Source: Gammaproteobacteria bacterium
Lineage (GTDB): Bacteria; Pseudomonadota; Gammaproteobacteria; Thiohalospirales; Thiohalospiraceae
DNA: 64,000 bases
Direction: 5' to 3'
Assembly: GCA_015491735.1 (NCBI GenBank)
Contig: WFVH01000031.1
Coordinates: forward strand, 21,311-85,310
Numbering within the stretch: the first letter of the stretch is position 1; each line of letters opens with the position of its first letter. A model generated the notes under the pieces. It did no database searches, was not told where the DNA came from, and saw only the letters and a list, made by a program, of their open reading frames with translations. Both the position numbers and the translations under genes were made by a program. Shown here one piece after another: positions 8,217-17,525 of the stretch.

Positions 8217-11200
8217 GTAACATGGCGGTAAAGCTTCTTTTTCGGGTATGTTTCATGCTGGCTGTGGGATTGAGCACTCCGCCGGCCTATAGTCAATCCA
8301 CACCGCCGGAGGAAGGCCTCAGGGCCGAGATGGCGCAGGAGTGGCAAAGGGCGGTTTCGATATACGAGCGTGTGCTGAAAACGGAACCCGGGAGAGCTGA
8401 TCTGTGGAAGCGCATTGCCGACATCAAAATTCACCTCAAAGACCCTGATGGCGCCATTGAGGCGCTGGAAAAAGCGGCGGAGATTCAGCCGCACAACGCT
8501 GCCTTGAACTCAAAGCTGGCCACCCTGCTCGGAATGCAGCATCAGCCCGAACGGGCATTGCGTTTTGCCCAAAAAGCAAGGGATGCCGAACCGGGCAACA
8601 CGGCGTATCTGCAGGCGCACGCCCGGTTGGCCAACTGGTTAAAGCGCTTTTCCGAAGCTGCGGAAAGCTATGAGCGGCTCTATGCCATGCAGCCTGACGA
8701 TGAGCTGGCTCTGCGTAACCTGGCCAATAGCTGGTCTTGGGCAAATCGTCATGACAAGGCGATCCGGGTTTACGAAGAGTTTCTTGCCAGGCATCCGCGG
8801 AACGTGGAGATATGGCTCGCGCTGTCCCGTGAAAAAACAAGGCAGGGCGATCAACAGGGAGCGCTGTCTGCATTGAGCAAGGCGGCCCGTTTACGGCCGG
8901 ACGATGCGCAGATCAGTGCCGAGCTTTCACGGCTGTACTCGATGAACAACCAGCCTGAAAAAGCCTTGGAGTACGCCCGCCATGCCACAAAATCGGAGCC
9001 TGGCAATATTGCCTATTTGCAGGCCCATGCGCAGATTGCCAACTGGCTGAAGCGTCCCGCGGAAGCTGTTGTGAGTCTCGAAAAAATCGTTGCATTGAGG
9101 CCGGATGACGACGAGGCGCGGCGCACGCTGGCAGACACCTACCGCTGGGCTGGAGAAGGGCGAAAGGCGACCGCACTCTATGAAGCCTATCTCAACGAAA
9201 ACCCCCAGGATTTGAAACTGTGGCTGACGGTGGCAGACAGCAAGGTGGGGCAGGGTGATGTCAGGGGCGCGGCGGCTCTGCTCGAGAAGGCCTTTGAAAA
9301 ATTTATCCCTGCTGCCATCAAGCCAAAACGGGTGCGCCAGAAGGAAGAGAGGAAGTTGCCGGTTTTGCTCTATCACTGTATCGGAGACAAGGCAGACAAC
9401 GACTACTGGTTATCGGCAAGTGAATTCGATGCCCAGATGAAACAGTTGAAAGAGATGGGTTATCAGTCCATTACCTCGCGCAATCTTGAAGACTATCTGT
9501 TTGATCAAGGACGGCTGCCGGATAAAGCGGTAATGATCACCTTCGACGATGCCTGCGCCAATCTCTATACCCATGCGTGGCCCATTCTCAAAAAATATGG
9601 TTTCGTTGCGGACATCTATATTTTTACCGGTGCCATCCGCCATACCGGGGCGGACAGAGCGAGTATCGTACAGCATGTCAACGGTAAGGATACGCGGCTG
9701 GAGTACCTGATCTGGCCGGAGATCAAAGAGATGATCGGGGAAGGGCTGGTCATTGGCGCCCACAGCAAAACACATGCGGACATGGCCACCCTCACCCCGG
9801 ATGAGCTAAAGTATGAGATCCTGGCCTCCAAATTGCGCATTTTCGCCGAAACCGGTGTCGTGGCGACATCGTTCAGCTATCCTTTTGGCAGTGGCTATAA
9901 CCGAACCGAGGCCCATCGGCTGCTTCGTTCCGCCGGGTTCGATATCGCGTTTTCCGCCCACGGGGGCGTAGAGCATCTTCGCTTCATCGAACCGATGAAA
10001 ATCAAACGGGTCGAAATATGGGGGCCACATCCAAAGATCGATCCGGGAAGCCGGGGTGTTTCTGTCGTTCCGGATCCTTTTCGTCCCTACGATCTGTTTC
10101 GTAACCGGCTGAATCCGGATGAGGCCGGAGTCCACTATGAGCAGGCACGCCTTTACGCTGCCGTTCAGGAAAAGAGGCTGGCCTATGAGGAGATTGAAAA
10201 GGCGTTGTCTCTCGAGCCGGGGAGCCGGCGCTATCTCAGATTCATGACGCAGCTGGCGGACTGGAACAACCGTGGGCAGCTTTCCGCAGCAATGGCCGGG
10301 TTCAATAAACTCCAGGTGCTGGGGGAGCAGGATGATGAGCTGCTACTCAGTCAGGCGAGAATGCTCTCCTATGCCGGCAAGATGGATGCGTCGGAACGCC
10401 TGTACGCGGCGTACCTGCGGTCCCGTCCGGATGACAAGGATGTATTGATTGAGCATGTCAAGGTGCAGTCTTGGCGGGGCAATGTTGGCAGGGCCGTTCA
10501 GCTGCTGAGTGATTATCGCCATCGATTCGGAGAGGATGATAGCTGGCGGGAAACGAAGATGGAGGTGCTTTCATGGGCAAATCGTCCGCAGGAGACCCGT
10601 AACCTGATTGAGCCGATAATTGAAAAAAAACCTGATGATTACCGAGCAAACTTTGCCCATGCCCTTTCCCTGCATTTCGGAAATGAGCCGCGCAAGGCGC
10701 TGGATGCGCTGAAAGAGGTGGAGCAGCGTTTCCCCGGCGCCGGGGGAAATCCTCTGCTGACAAAAATCATTACGGATCCACATCGCCCGGAGGTGGAAGG
10801 GAGCGTTGCATATGTCAGCTCGTCAGAGGAGCTCGATGCGCTATCCAGTCGTGTTCAGGGAAATTACTCGCTCAACCCGGAGACGAGGGTAAGTCTCGGT
10901 TATGTCAATGAGCGATTTACAGCCCAGGCCGGCAGCGGGCTGGAGAACATCGATGGTAGTGAGAATGCCGGATACTGGAGTATCCTGCTGGGTCTCCGCC
11001 ACCGTTTTTCGCCACGGTTTTCAGGGGATCTCCATCTTGGACAGGCCTCGGCCGAAGGGGAGTCGCTACTCGTTTCCAAGGCCGGCGTGGATATTGAACC
11101 GCTGGACTCCGTCGATGTTCGACTGGAATACTCCCGGGACTATTTTCATGACTACTACTCCAGCTCTCCCCGAACGATATCTCTGGGTATCGAAGCGGAC

Positions 11201-11686
11201 AGGAGCCGCCTGTCTCTGAATTGGCGACCCGGTTTTAACTATCATATTCTGGCGAGAGGGGGGTACAGCGAGTTCTCCGATGGAAACAGCAGCAGGGATT
11301 TCTCTTTCGCTGTTCGCCGCGCCATTGCGAGAACGCAGCACTGGAATACCGATTTTGGATTTTCCGCAGCGCTATTGGACTTTTCCAGGGAGCGGGACAA
11401 CGGCTATTATGATCCTGATAATTACCAGCGGTACATGGTGAGCGGTACCGGCTACTGGAAAGCCGGAGACAAGGGGGGGGTGAATATATCGTTGGCGATT
11501 GGGGCGGCGAAAGACGATACGATGGACGGTTTCAAGTTCGCCTCTGAAGCCGGTATCAACGGAAAATACGATTTTGGCACCGACTGGTTATTTGGTTTTG
11601 GAATCAGCGGTGTGCATAACGTGACGCGCGGCGGTGGGGCTTACACCGGGAATGGCGTCAATGTATCGGTGGTCAGACGGTTCTAG
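8204..11686 (+). CDS. TPR - NodB deacetylase - TPR - outer-membrane beta-barrel fusion (PgaA/PgaB-like)
   Basis: An 1160-residue secreted protein; the start at 8204 overlaps the GT gene by 13 bp, and 8222 (MAVKLLFRV) is an equally possible start of the signal peptide, which ends near PAYSQ. Order: TPR repeats (about 35-375); a carbohydrate-esterase-4/NodB domain (about 385-640) with YHCIG, MITFDDA, the metal-binding pair GAHSKTH and SYPFG; further TPRs (about 655-860); then a C-terminal domain of about 300 residues rich in alternating strands, ending in RRF, typical of a barrel inserted by BAM. PgaA is TPR plus a 16-strand barrel and PgaB carries the NodB domain, so this one protein could deacetylate and export a poly-N-acetylhexosamine. 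The NodB domain interrupts a TPR module of about 137 residues. Catalytic residues appear intact. Confidence 0.9.
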   Translation: MAKVSNMAVKLLFRVCFMLAVGLSTPPAYSQSTPPEEGLRAEMAQEWQRAVSIYERVLKTEPGRADLWKRIADIKIHLKDPDGAIEALEKAAEIQPHNAALNSKLATLLGMQHQPERALRFAQKARDAEPGNTAYLQAHARLANWLKRFSEAAESYERLYAMQPDDELALRNLANSWSWANRHDKAIRVYEEFLARHPRNVEIWLALSREKTRQGDQQGALSALSKAARLRPDDAQISAELSRLYSMNNQPEKALEYARHATKSEPGNIAYLQAHAQIANWLKRPAEAVVSLEKIVALRPDDDEARRTLADTYRWAGEGRKATALYEAYLNENPQDLKLWLTVADSKVGQGDVRGAAALLEKAFEKFIPAAIKPKRVRQKEERKLPVLLYHCIGDKADNDYWLSASEFDAQMKQLKEMGYQSITSRNLEDYLFDQGRLPDKAVMITFDDACANLYTHAWPILKKYGFVADIYIFTGAIRHTGADRASIVQHVNGKDTRLEYLIWPEIKEMIGEGLVIGAHSKTHADMATLTPDELKYEILASKLRIFAETGVVATSFSYPFGSGYNRTEAHRLLRSAGFDIAFSAHGGVEHLRFIEPMKIKRVEIWGPHPKIDPGSRGVSVVPDPFRPYDLFRNRLNPDEAGVHYEQARLYAAVQEKRLAYEEIEKALSLEPGSRRYLRFMTQLADWNNRGQLSAAMAGFNKLQVLGEQDDELLLSQARMLSYAGKMDASERLYAAYLRSRPDDKDVLIEHVKVQSWRGNVGRAVQLLSDYRHRFGEDDSWRETKMEVLSWANRPQETRNLIEPIIEKKPDDYRANFAHALSLHFGNEPRKALDALKEVEQRFPGAGGNPLLTKIITDPHRPEVEGSVAYVSSSEELDALSSRVQGNYSLNPETRVSLGYVNERFTAQAGSGLENIDGSENAGYWSILLGLRHRFSPRFSGDLHLGQASAEGESLLVSKAGVDIEPLDSVDVRLEYSRDYFHDYYSSSPRTISLGIEADRSRLSLNWRPGFNYHILARGGYSEFSDGNSSRDFSFAVRRAIARTQHWNTDFGFSAALLDFSRERDNGYYDPDNYQRYMVSGTGYWKAGDKGGVNISLAIGAAKDDTMDGFKFASEAGINGKYDFGTDWLFGFGISGVHNVTRGGGAYTGNGVNVSVVRRF

Positions 11687-11690
11687 ACCC

Positions 11691-11776
11691 CATGATTGAA
11701 CTTGCAAGCCAGTTCAATCATGAAGTCTGATGTTTTAGTCAACAACTGTGCCAGAAAACACCTTCTGGCACAGTTG
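11691..11776. repeat. Two consecutive perfect hairpins after the fusion gene
   Basis: CATGATTGAACT (11691-11702) pairs with AGTTCAATCATG (11711-11722), directly after the stop codon. CAACTGTGCCAGAA (11743-11756) pairs exactly with TTCTGGCACAGTTG (11763-11776), and weaker pairing extends the second stem outward. Neither is followed by a clear T-tract. They may act in termination or mRNA stability, or be a small repeat; TACTCCGTCAAGG, shared with 20110 and 63819, follows at 11799. Confidence 0.6.
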
Positions 11777-11846
11777 CTTGCAAGTTAAAACATATCAGTA
11801 CTCCGTCAAGGTAATCATTGAAGATGATGCGCAGGATGTTTGTTTC

Positions 11847-12806
11847 ATGACAGGATGCCGTTATTTGTCAACCGGGTACCGGGCTTTCGCGGCTATTCTG
11901 GTTTTCTTTCTATGCTTGTCTGTTTTCAGTCCACCCTCGGTTGCCGGGGGTAGCGGTATCACCGCCGGGAAACTGCTGCACATGAAACTGGTCGACAAGA
12001 CCATCACTGATGCCGATCTGGATCACATCAAGGCGCTTGGATTCACTGTTCTGAACAGTGAGTGGGGAATGGATGCCGTTCCGCCTGCACAGCTTTTGGC
12101 GCTGCTCGATCGGTTTCACCAGCGTGGGCTGAGGTTTATCGTCAATCTTTCCGACAGCGCAGCGTGGGGTTATCGGCCCGACGGTAACTATACTGCGGAT
12201 CAGCCACCCGTCTGGCAGGCCGCCAAGGTAAAGAGCTATATTGAAAGAATACGTCACCACCCGGCCATCTATGCCTACGATATATCCAATGAAGCCGGGG
12301 AGAATTTGCCGAACGGGCTGCACATACGCATCAGCCTCGAACAGATGCGTGAGGCGGCCGCTGATGTCAGGTTTGCCGACAGAAAGCGTCCCGTTCTAAT
12401 CCGTATGCGTTACTGGGACGAAATGGACGGTGATTTCACCGACAAAAGTCCTTTCGGAACAGATGTCGCGGACATCGTTATGTTGAACCTCTATAGTAAC
12501 TACTCGACGGATGGTACCAGGGTGTTGCTGCCGAATATGGTCAAAGATTCGGGAAAGAAACTGGTGGAGAAGATACTGGCGGTGGATGGTTCGGTCAAAA
12601 TCTGGATTAGCCTGGCCGCCTTTCGTGATATGCCTCATTTCATCAAGCCTGCCGTCGCCGATATCAAACGGGATATTCGGGCTGCAGTTGCCATTGAGGG
12701 GGTGGAAAGCATTGGGTTCTTTGGTTGGGGGAGTCCGGAGAATCGTGAGGGGTGGTATCTGCCACGTGAAGGGGCGGAGTTGCTGGAGTTTTTGCGTGTG
12801 CGATGA
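11847..12806 (+). CDS. Secreted TIM-barrel glycosidase-like protein (clan GH-A type)
   Basis: The ATG at 11847 gives 319 residues beginning with a signal peptide (MTGCRYLSTGYRAFAAIL, cleavage near PPSVAGG); longer in-frame starts to 11748 would run back into the hairpins. The rest reads as a beta/alpha barrel: GFTVLNSEWGMD, FIVNLSDSAAWG, AIYAYDISNEAGEN at about 141-154 (Asn-Glu acid/base pair typical of clan GH-A) and GVESIGFFGWGSPENREGWY near 283-302, where the nucleophile Glu would be expected. No specific GH family is assigned. PgaB carries a C-terminal glycosidase domain next to its deacetylase; here a separate glycosidase-like protein follows the deacetylase-exporter, so it may trim or release the polymer in the periplasm. 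That role is inferred from context. Confidence 0.75.
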   Translation: MTGCRYLSTGYRAFAAILVFFLCLSVFSPPSVAGGSGITAGKLLHMKLVDKTITDADLDHIKALGFTVLNSEWGMDAVPPAQLLALLDRFHQRGLRFIVNLSDSAAWGYRPDGNYTADQPPVWQAAKVKSYIERIRHHPAIYAYDISNEAGENLPNGLHIRISLEQMREAAADVRFADRKRPVLIRMRYWDEMDGDFTDKSPFGTDVADIVMLNLYSNYSTDGTRVLLPNMVKDSGKKLVEKILAVDGSVKIWISLAAFRDMPHFIKPAVADIKRDIRAAVAIEGVESIGFFGWGSPENREGWYLPREGAELLEFLRVR

Positions 12807-12933
12807 TCTCAACACTTGCCTCCACAAGGCACGGCTCATTCCCCCGGCAGTCATATATACCCTGTTCAGCCATCGTTGCCGGGCCAATAACAAGAGCGCA
12901 GTACGGTCATGTCTGCTGTTTCGTTTCATGGTG

Positions 12934-13085
12934 GTAACTATTCAGCTCACCCCTGAAATCCGCCATTTCTGCGTTGAAAAAGGGTCATTTACACGCGTAA
13001 ACTCCCATTTTTCGCCTTGAACTGACGGATTTCAGGGGCAATCTGAACAGTTACCGGCTTGTTTCAGACTATGCTGAATAGTTAC
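12934..13085 (+). mobile_element. 152-bp MITE-like element, full copy 2
   Basis: Perfect 13-bp ends GTAACTATTCAGC and GCTGAATAGTTAC, flanked on both sides by the exact 8-bp direct repeat TCATGGTG (12926-12933, 13086-13093). It fills most of the 320-bp gap between the glycosidase-like gene and the methyltransferase gene. Confidence 0.93.
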
Positions 13086-13126
13086 TCATGGTGTATGGTT
13101 GCCGATCCCTCGGGGAGAAATAGCGG

Positions 13127-13825
13127 ATGAGTGGAGTATTGAAAAGGGGGTTGCAAAAGGGTACCCGGATGCTGGTGGAAGAGGGTCCGGGATACACTCT
13201 CGATTGGATCCGGTATCACCTGTATGAGCGTTACCGGGAGTGGCAGTTGGGAATCGAGACTGCCGAATACCGGGGATGGGAGGCTGCCAATGATAGCTCC
13301 CCGGAGAACAGTGTCTATGAGCCGGTTTGTTATGATTGTCTGGATCGGGTGTTGACATGGCTGGATATCGAACCGGATAAAGAGGTTTTCCTGGATTATG
13401 GTTCAGGAAAGGGGCGGGTCGTTACTGTTGCCGCAACCTATCCCTTCCGGGAGGTGATGGGTATTGAGTTGGTTCCGGAGTTGGTTACGATCGCTGAGAA
13501 CAATATCCGTAAAGCGGGTAAACAGCTAAAGTGCAATCAAGTAAATATCCTTGTTGCTGATGTTGTTTCATTTTCCGTTCCCGATAATGTTACGGTGTTT
13601 TTCCTTTTTAACCCGTTTTCCGGGGAGGTAATGAGAAAAGCGCAGGAGAACATCCACCTGTCGTTGATTAGAAATCCACGAAAAATCCGTATTATCTATA
13701 TGAATCCGATCTCTTCCCCGGATCCGTTCACACAGTGTGAGTGGTTGAATGAGGTACAAGCCATTTTTCCCGGCTGGTGGCGAAATATGCGCTTTGTTGT
13801 CCACTCAAACCGTTTTGACCGATAG
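13127..13825 (+). CDS. Class I SAM-dependent methyltransferase
   Basis: A 232-residue protein; GGGAGAAATAGCGG precedes the ATG. After an N-terminal helical region, VFLDYGSGKGRVV at about 86-98 is motif I of the Rossmann SAM-binding fold, MGIELVPELV at about 112-121 supplies the acidic residue that binds the ribose, and VFFLFNPFSGE near 157-167 is motif IV. The fold is clear; the substrate is not. It lies inside the polysaccharide locus, so methylation of a glycan or its precursor is possible. It converges with the minus-strand deacetylase gene 53 bp downstream. Confidence 0.85.
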   Translation: MSGVLKRGLQKGTRMLVEEGPGYTLDWIRYHLYERYREWQLGIETAEYRGWEAANDSSPENSVYEPVCYDCLDRVLTWLDIEPDKEVFLDYGSGKGRVVTVAATYPFREVMGIELVPELVTIAENNIRKAGKQLKCNQVNILVADVVSFSVPDNVTVFFLFNPFSGEVMRKAQENIHLSLIRNPRKIRIIYMNPISSPDPFTQCEWLNEVQAIFPGWWRNMRFVVHSNRFDR

Positions 13826-13878
13826 GTTGTTGCGGGTCAGTATCGACACCGTTTCCCTCTTCGGTTCAAGAAATCCCG

Positions 13879-14880
13879 TTAGGCGAAAAGACGGGGCAGC
13901 AGCGCATTTCCTTTATAGACAGACAAATCGGGAGATGGGCTGATTCTCTTTATGTCAAACGGATCGGCTATGCATCCATAGTTGGTTCCGGTGTTAAAAG
14001 AAAATCCAAGCGTGTATCCCGCCTCGCGCGCATTTTTCTTCGTTCTCTCGGAGAACGCATGATAACCACCCACAGGATAGGCGATTGAGTGGATCTCCCG
14101 AGACAGTTTTTGCTGCAGGAATACTCTGGAGTTACGTAGTTCCCCAAGCTCATCATCATCGTTGATAGTGGAGAGTACCCGATGAGAGACAGTATGTGAA
14201 CCGATGCTCAGGTTGCTTGTGTTTGCGATCTCCTCAATCTGCTCCCAACCCATTAGCTGCTCGCGTTGAGCAGAGCGAGGGGGAAATGCCACCTCACACT
14301 GGTTCGACAAGCGATCCAGCAGATCATTCGATTTTTCGTGCGCCACGGCTTTCATATAGGTCAATAGCCGGTGCCGGGCCGCTTCCCTGTCTTCATGCGT
14401 AAGCAAGGAGATGCGTTCATTATCCAGGGTGATCTCTTTTTTTTCTGTTTGGCTGACAAAATAGGCAATAATATCCCACCAACCGAGCACCGAGTTTTCT
14501 ATGTTATAGGTGGGAATAAAAAAAATAGCCGGGATTTGGTGCTTCTTCAGTACAGGTAGCGCCAGTTGATAGTTGTCTCGATAACCGTCATCAAATGTCA
14601 CCAGCGCATTCTTGCCGAAAAACGGTTGTTTGGTATGAGTCAGATTGATCAGATCGTTTTCAGATAGCAAATTGAAATTTTCCCGCAGAAAAGCCATTTG
14701 CTGTTCAAACTCATATACGGAAGGGCCGAATACGCTTGGATCGAAGGGAGTGCTTAGCTTGTCCTCATATATTCTGTGATAATTTACTATTGTCAACGTA
14801 TTACCTGGAGTACGGCTGACCATATCCAGTAGCCGGGTAGTTTCGAGAATTTTGGCTAGCAGCTTCTTTTTTCCCTTCAT
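13879..14880 (-). CDS. NodB/CE4-type polysaccharide deacetylase family protein
   Basis: The ATG at 14880 is preferred over the TTG at 14892 because a strong GGAGGAG ribosome-binding site lies 4 bp upstream of it and would be destroyed as coding sequence by the longer start. The 333-residue protein has the NodB motifs LVTFDDG (about 93-99, catalytic base Asp and metal Asp), GSHTVSH (about 230, metal His pair) and AYPVGG (about 270). No signal peptide or membrane anchor is evident, so it may act in the cytoplasm on a lipid- or nucleotide-linked glycan. It probably begins a modification step together with the minus-strand genes upstream of it (FemAB-like, SDR, oxidoreductase, GT4). Confidence 0.88.
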   Translation of the reverse strand: MKGKKKLLAKILETTRLLDMVSRTPGNTLTIVNYHRIYEDKLSTPFDPSVFGPSVYEFEQQMAFLRENFNLLSENDLINLTHTKQPFFGKNALVTFDDGYRDNYQLALPVLKKHQIPAIFFIPTYNIENSVLGWWDIIAYFVSQTEKKEITLDNERISLLTHEDREAARHRLLTYMKAVAHEKSNDLLDRLSNQCEVAFPPRSAQREQLMGWEQIEEIANTSNLSIGSHTVSHRVLSTINDDDELGELRNSRVFLQQKLSREIHSIAYPVGGYHAFSERTKKNAREAGYTLGFSFNTGTNYGCIADPFDIKRISPSPDLSVYKGNALLPRLFA

Positions 14881-15134
14881 TTTCTCCTCCAAAAATACTT
14901 CGTTTATCCTGAAAAGAGATATCCGGATCTTCCCACCCAGTGACGTTGACGTTGGTATATGGATAGCAGCCCCCGGCCATGGACACCTTTAATTTTATTG
15001 GATATCATGTGGTTTCCAACTAATCCTCATTCATTTTATCGGCTTAATCACAATATGGATCATGTCTCATCCGCCGGGCGCCGCTGCGCAGCAAGGCATC
15101 AAAAACCACATCTTTCATCTTTAGCTGACGGACT

Positions 15135-16319
15135 TCAGAGGCCGTCTGAGCCGCTACCTCCAACTGTTGAAACTTGTTCAGAACGGTTACAGCCATTCTT
15201 CGTTTGAAACAGGGCCATTGTCTGTTTGTAGGCTTTTTTGCTTTTCTGCTCAATCCAGGCCCGGATACTCTTTCGTTGCAATCTGAACCACACCATTCTG
15301 TAGTGATCGGTAGCCAGGCTCTTTTTGTAGCGTGAGTTTCCGGCCAGGAAATCATATCGGCCATAGTCGAGTTTGGCATTCATCATTATCGTGAAATAAT
15401 GGGAGATCAGACCCGGCCTGGCATGGTTGTTATCGAGATAATTGAATCCACACTGATAGAACAAAACCTGGTCATCATATACATAGTTGTAGAGGTATCC
15501 GATGGTGTCGGTGGAGTTGTATATATGGACCAGTTGAATCATTCCAGAACAGAAAAACCTGTCAATCAATGTTTTGTGAAATGTCATAAAGTACTGATTT
15601 GAGAAGGCCCCAGGTTTTCCCCGCCTGTTCCACTCCTTTTGATGCAATGCGGCCAGATTGTCCAGCATTTTCAGCGCTTCCATCCTGCTTTCTGCCTGAT
15701 GTATACGAATGTCACCCTGTTTTTCATGCTCCCGTATGGAACGCCTGATTTGTTGTCTTCTGTTTGGGCTGAGAAGAGAGAGATAATCCATTCCAGTGTC
15801 TCTTATTCTTTTGAGATCGACATAATAGGAGTTGGTGTCTCTCTCTTCGATAATATTGAGATTATCCCGTTGTTGTTTAAAAGAGTGTTCCATTTCATCA
15901 AGGGAACTGCCTGATATCCCGGGCAGATAAAGCTCATCCCAATTTTCTTTGGTTGCCTGGCAAATTTCGTCGATGATATTGACTTTCAGATCCGGCTGCA
16001 CAAGTGCTCCGTTGCATTCGATAGATATTTCATCAAAATAGTCATCCCCCGTGGAGTTCAGGGATGCCGTCCTGTAGCAGAACAGTTTATGGCGAATTAC
16101 CGCCTTCTTCCCGATGAAAAATGCGATGACAGTTTCACCACTCAAACGTCCGGCTATCAGCTCTATTTTTGAGTGTTTCGGCAACGTTGACAGCCAGACA
16201 GAGACCCATTCCCACGAGAGGAAAACCCCCCCTTTCGTTTTGGTTAGCATTTGGCGCCATATCTCTTCCACCTTCTCCGGGTTCTGAAGCGCATCTATCG
16301 TCTCATACTCTATTTTCAT
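15135..16319 (-). CDS. FemAB/GNAT-fold acyltransferase (CelD/BcsL-like) of the EPS locus
   Basis: With the ATG at 16319 (MKIEYETIDA) the protein has 394 residues; the longer frame to 16418 would read through a long hairpin and has no ribosome-binding site. It has the two-lobe pattern of the GNAT acetyltransferases found in exopolysaccharide clusters: GGVFLSWEWVSVWL near the start, then NRRQQIRRSIREHEKQGDI and, in the second lobe, AALHQKEWNRRGKPGAF and DFLAGNSRYKKSLATDHY. These enzymes transfer acyl or aminoacyl groups to sugars in the cytoplasm. The last residues are encoded near a decayed fragment of the 152-bp repeat (about 15124-15158), so the C-terminus may have been changed by an old insertion. 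No certain substrate. Confidence 0.75.
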   Translation of the reverse strand: MKIEYETIDALQNPEKVEEIWRQMLTKTKGGVFLSWEWVSVWLSTLPKHSKIELIAGRLSGETVIAFFIGKKAVIRHKLFCYRTASLNSTGDDYFDEISIECNGALVQPDLKVNIIDEICQATKENWDELYLPGISGSSLDEMEHSFKQQRDNLNIIEERDTNSYYVDLKRIRDTGMDYLSLLSPNRRQQIRRSIREHEKQGDIRIHQAESRMEALKMLDNLAALHQKEWNRRGKPGAFSNQYFMTFHKTLIDRFFCSGMIQLVHIYNSTDTIGYLYNYVYDDQVLFYQCGFNYLDNNHARPGLISHYFTIMMNAKLDYGRYDFLAGNSRYKKSLATDHYRMVWFRLQRKSIRAWIEQKSKKAYKQTMALFQTKNGCNRSEQVSTVGGSGSDGL

Positions 16320-16364
16320 TTTTTTCAGGCGACTGTTGGCATGACCGGCAGTGTTCCATCCTCT

Positions 16365-16476
16365 ATCAACCCGGCAACAATAGATAGCGCGTTCAAGGTT
16401 TGAAGGACAGGTCTGCAAGACCGGGCCAAGCTGTTTTTGGAACCCTGAATGCGCTATCTATTGTTGCCGGGTTGAT
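16365..16476. repeat. 112-nt hairpin with 36-bp arms (GTTGCCGGGTTGAT ends)
   Basis: 16365-16400 (ATCAACCCGGCAACAATAGA...) and the reverse complement of 16441-16476 agree at 34 of 36 positions around a 40-nt loop. The outer part, ATCAACCCGGCAACA, matches the arms of the hairpin at 31821-31860 and many single GTTGCCGGGTTAA-like sites in the window. It lies between two minus-strand genes and could be a small MITE-type element or an mRNA-stabilising structure. Confidence 0.85.
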
Positions 16477-16514
16477 GTCTGTCTGTTCCTTGTTGTTTCT
16501 TCTGGATTGTAGCG

Positions 16515-17525
16515 TTATTTCAGGTTCCTGAAATAGTCAAAGCTCTTTTTCATCCCTTCCTGCGTGGAGACCAGCTGCCGCCAACCTGTTTTTTTCAGTT
16601 TTTCATTATCGAAGCGGTGTCCTTTCCACAGGTTGGCCGTTTTGTAAGGGGTAAAAATAGCGGGAAGCTGCCCCCTGGAGTATTGGTGATACCATTCTAC
16701 CGCTCTTGAACCCATCTGTAGCAGAGGATAGGGAACCGGAATGGCCCGAACCTTTTTAACCTGCCGTTTGTAGGATTTGAGATACTCCCGGGAAGTGGGC
16801 AAATCATCATCGTGCACATTGAATACAGACACCCCTGCCATGTTTTTTTGGGCGCAGTGCACAATCGCCTCGGCGCAGTTGTCCACATAGCTGAGGGGTA
16901 GTATGTTGCTTCCTCCCAGGTGGAGAAATATACTCCCAAACTGCAGGCCTACTCTACCTGAAACAGCACTGCCGTGCGGGCCATAGATTACCCCGGGCCT
17001 GAGAATGGTCAGAGGGAATTCATGTTCTTTTTGACAGGCCAGAAGCAGTTTTTCCTGGTGCCATTTCACAAATGCGTAGGGGTCTCTTCTTTCAGGGTGC
17101 GTCTCCAATGGGGTCTGTTCTGTAATGAGACTGCCGGCTGGCAGATTGGCTGCACCGTATACCGAAAAAGAGCTGACATGGACAACGTGTATACCCGGGT
17201 TTTCAGAGATCACCGCTTCCATGAGATATTTGGTGCCAACCACCGTATTGAGAAACATGTCTGCCGGGGCTCCACTCAGCGATGCCGCCAAATGATAGAT
17301 GGTATCGACACCCCTTATGGCCTCAAGGGGGTCTTTCCTGGAGACCAGGGTTCCCGTATGGTAATGGATATCTGCATCGGGATACTCCTCCTTGAGCCGT
17401 TCGAGCCGGCTCCTGTCGCTTCCCTCCCTTACCAGGCAGCGGATATGTCTAACTCCATGCAGCGCGAGCCGCTCCACCAAGGCCGAGCCGAGAAACCCGT
17501 TTGAACCGGTAACAAGAACTGTCAT
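16515..17525 (-). CDS. NAD-dependent epimerase/dehydratase-like SDR
   Basis: A 336-residue extended SDR: MTVLVTGSNGFLGSALVERL carries the GxxGxxG dinucleotide site, HVSSFSVYG the Ser region, and YAFVKWHQEK the YxxxK catalytic pair. Substrate likely a nucleotide-linked sugar or a related hydroxy compound; cytoplasmic. Its start codon overlaps the stop of the upstream oxidoreductase gene by 4 bp (ATGA), so the two are translationally coupled and probably act on the same intermediate. The closest functional guess is a reductase/epimerase making a rare sugar for the polysaccharide; the sequence does not fix the reaction. Confidence 0.87.
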   Translation of the reverse strand: MTVLVTGSNGFLGSALVERLALHGVRHIRCLVREGSDRSRLERLKEEYPDADIHYHTGTLVSRKDPLEAIRGVDTIYHLAASLSGAPADMFLNTVVGTKYLMEAVISENPGIHVVHVSSFSVYGAANLPAGSLITEQTPLETHPERRDPYAFVKWHQEKLLLACQKEHEFPLTILRPGVIYGPHGSAVSGRVGLQFGSIFLHLGGSNILPLSYVDNCAEAIVHCAQKNMAGVSVFNVHDDDLPTSREYLKSYKRQVKKVRAIPVPYPLLQMGSRAVEWYHQYSRGQLPAIFTPYKTANLWKGHRFDNEKLKKTGWRQLVSTQEGMKKSFDYFRNLK

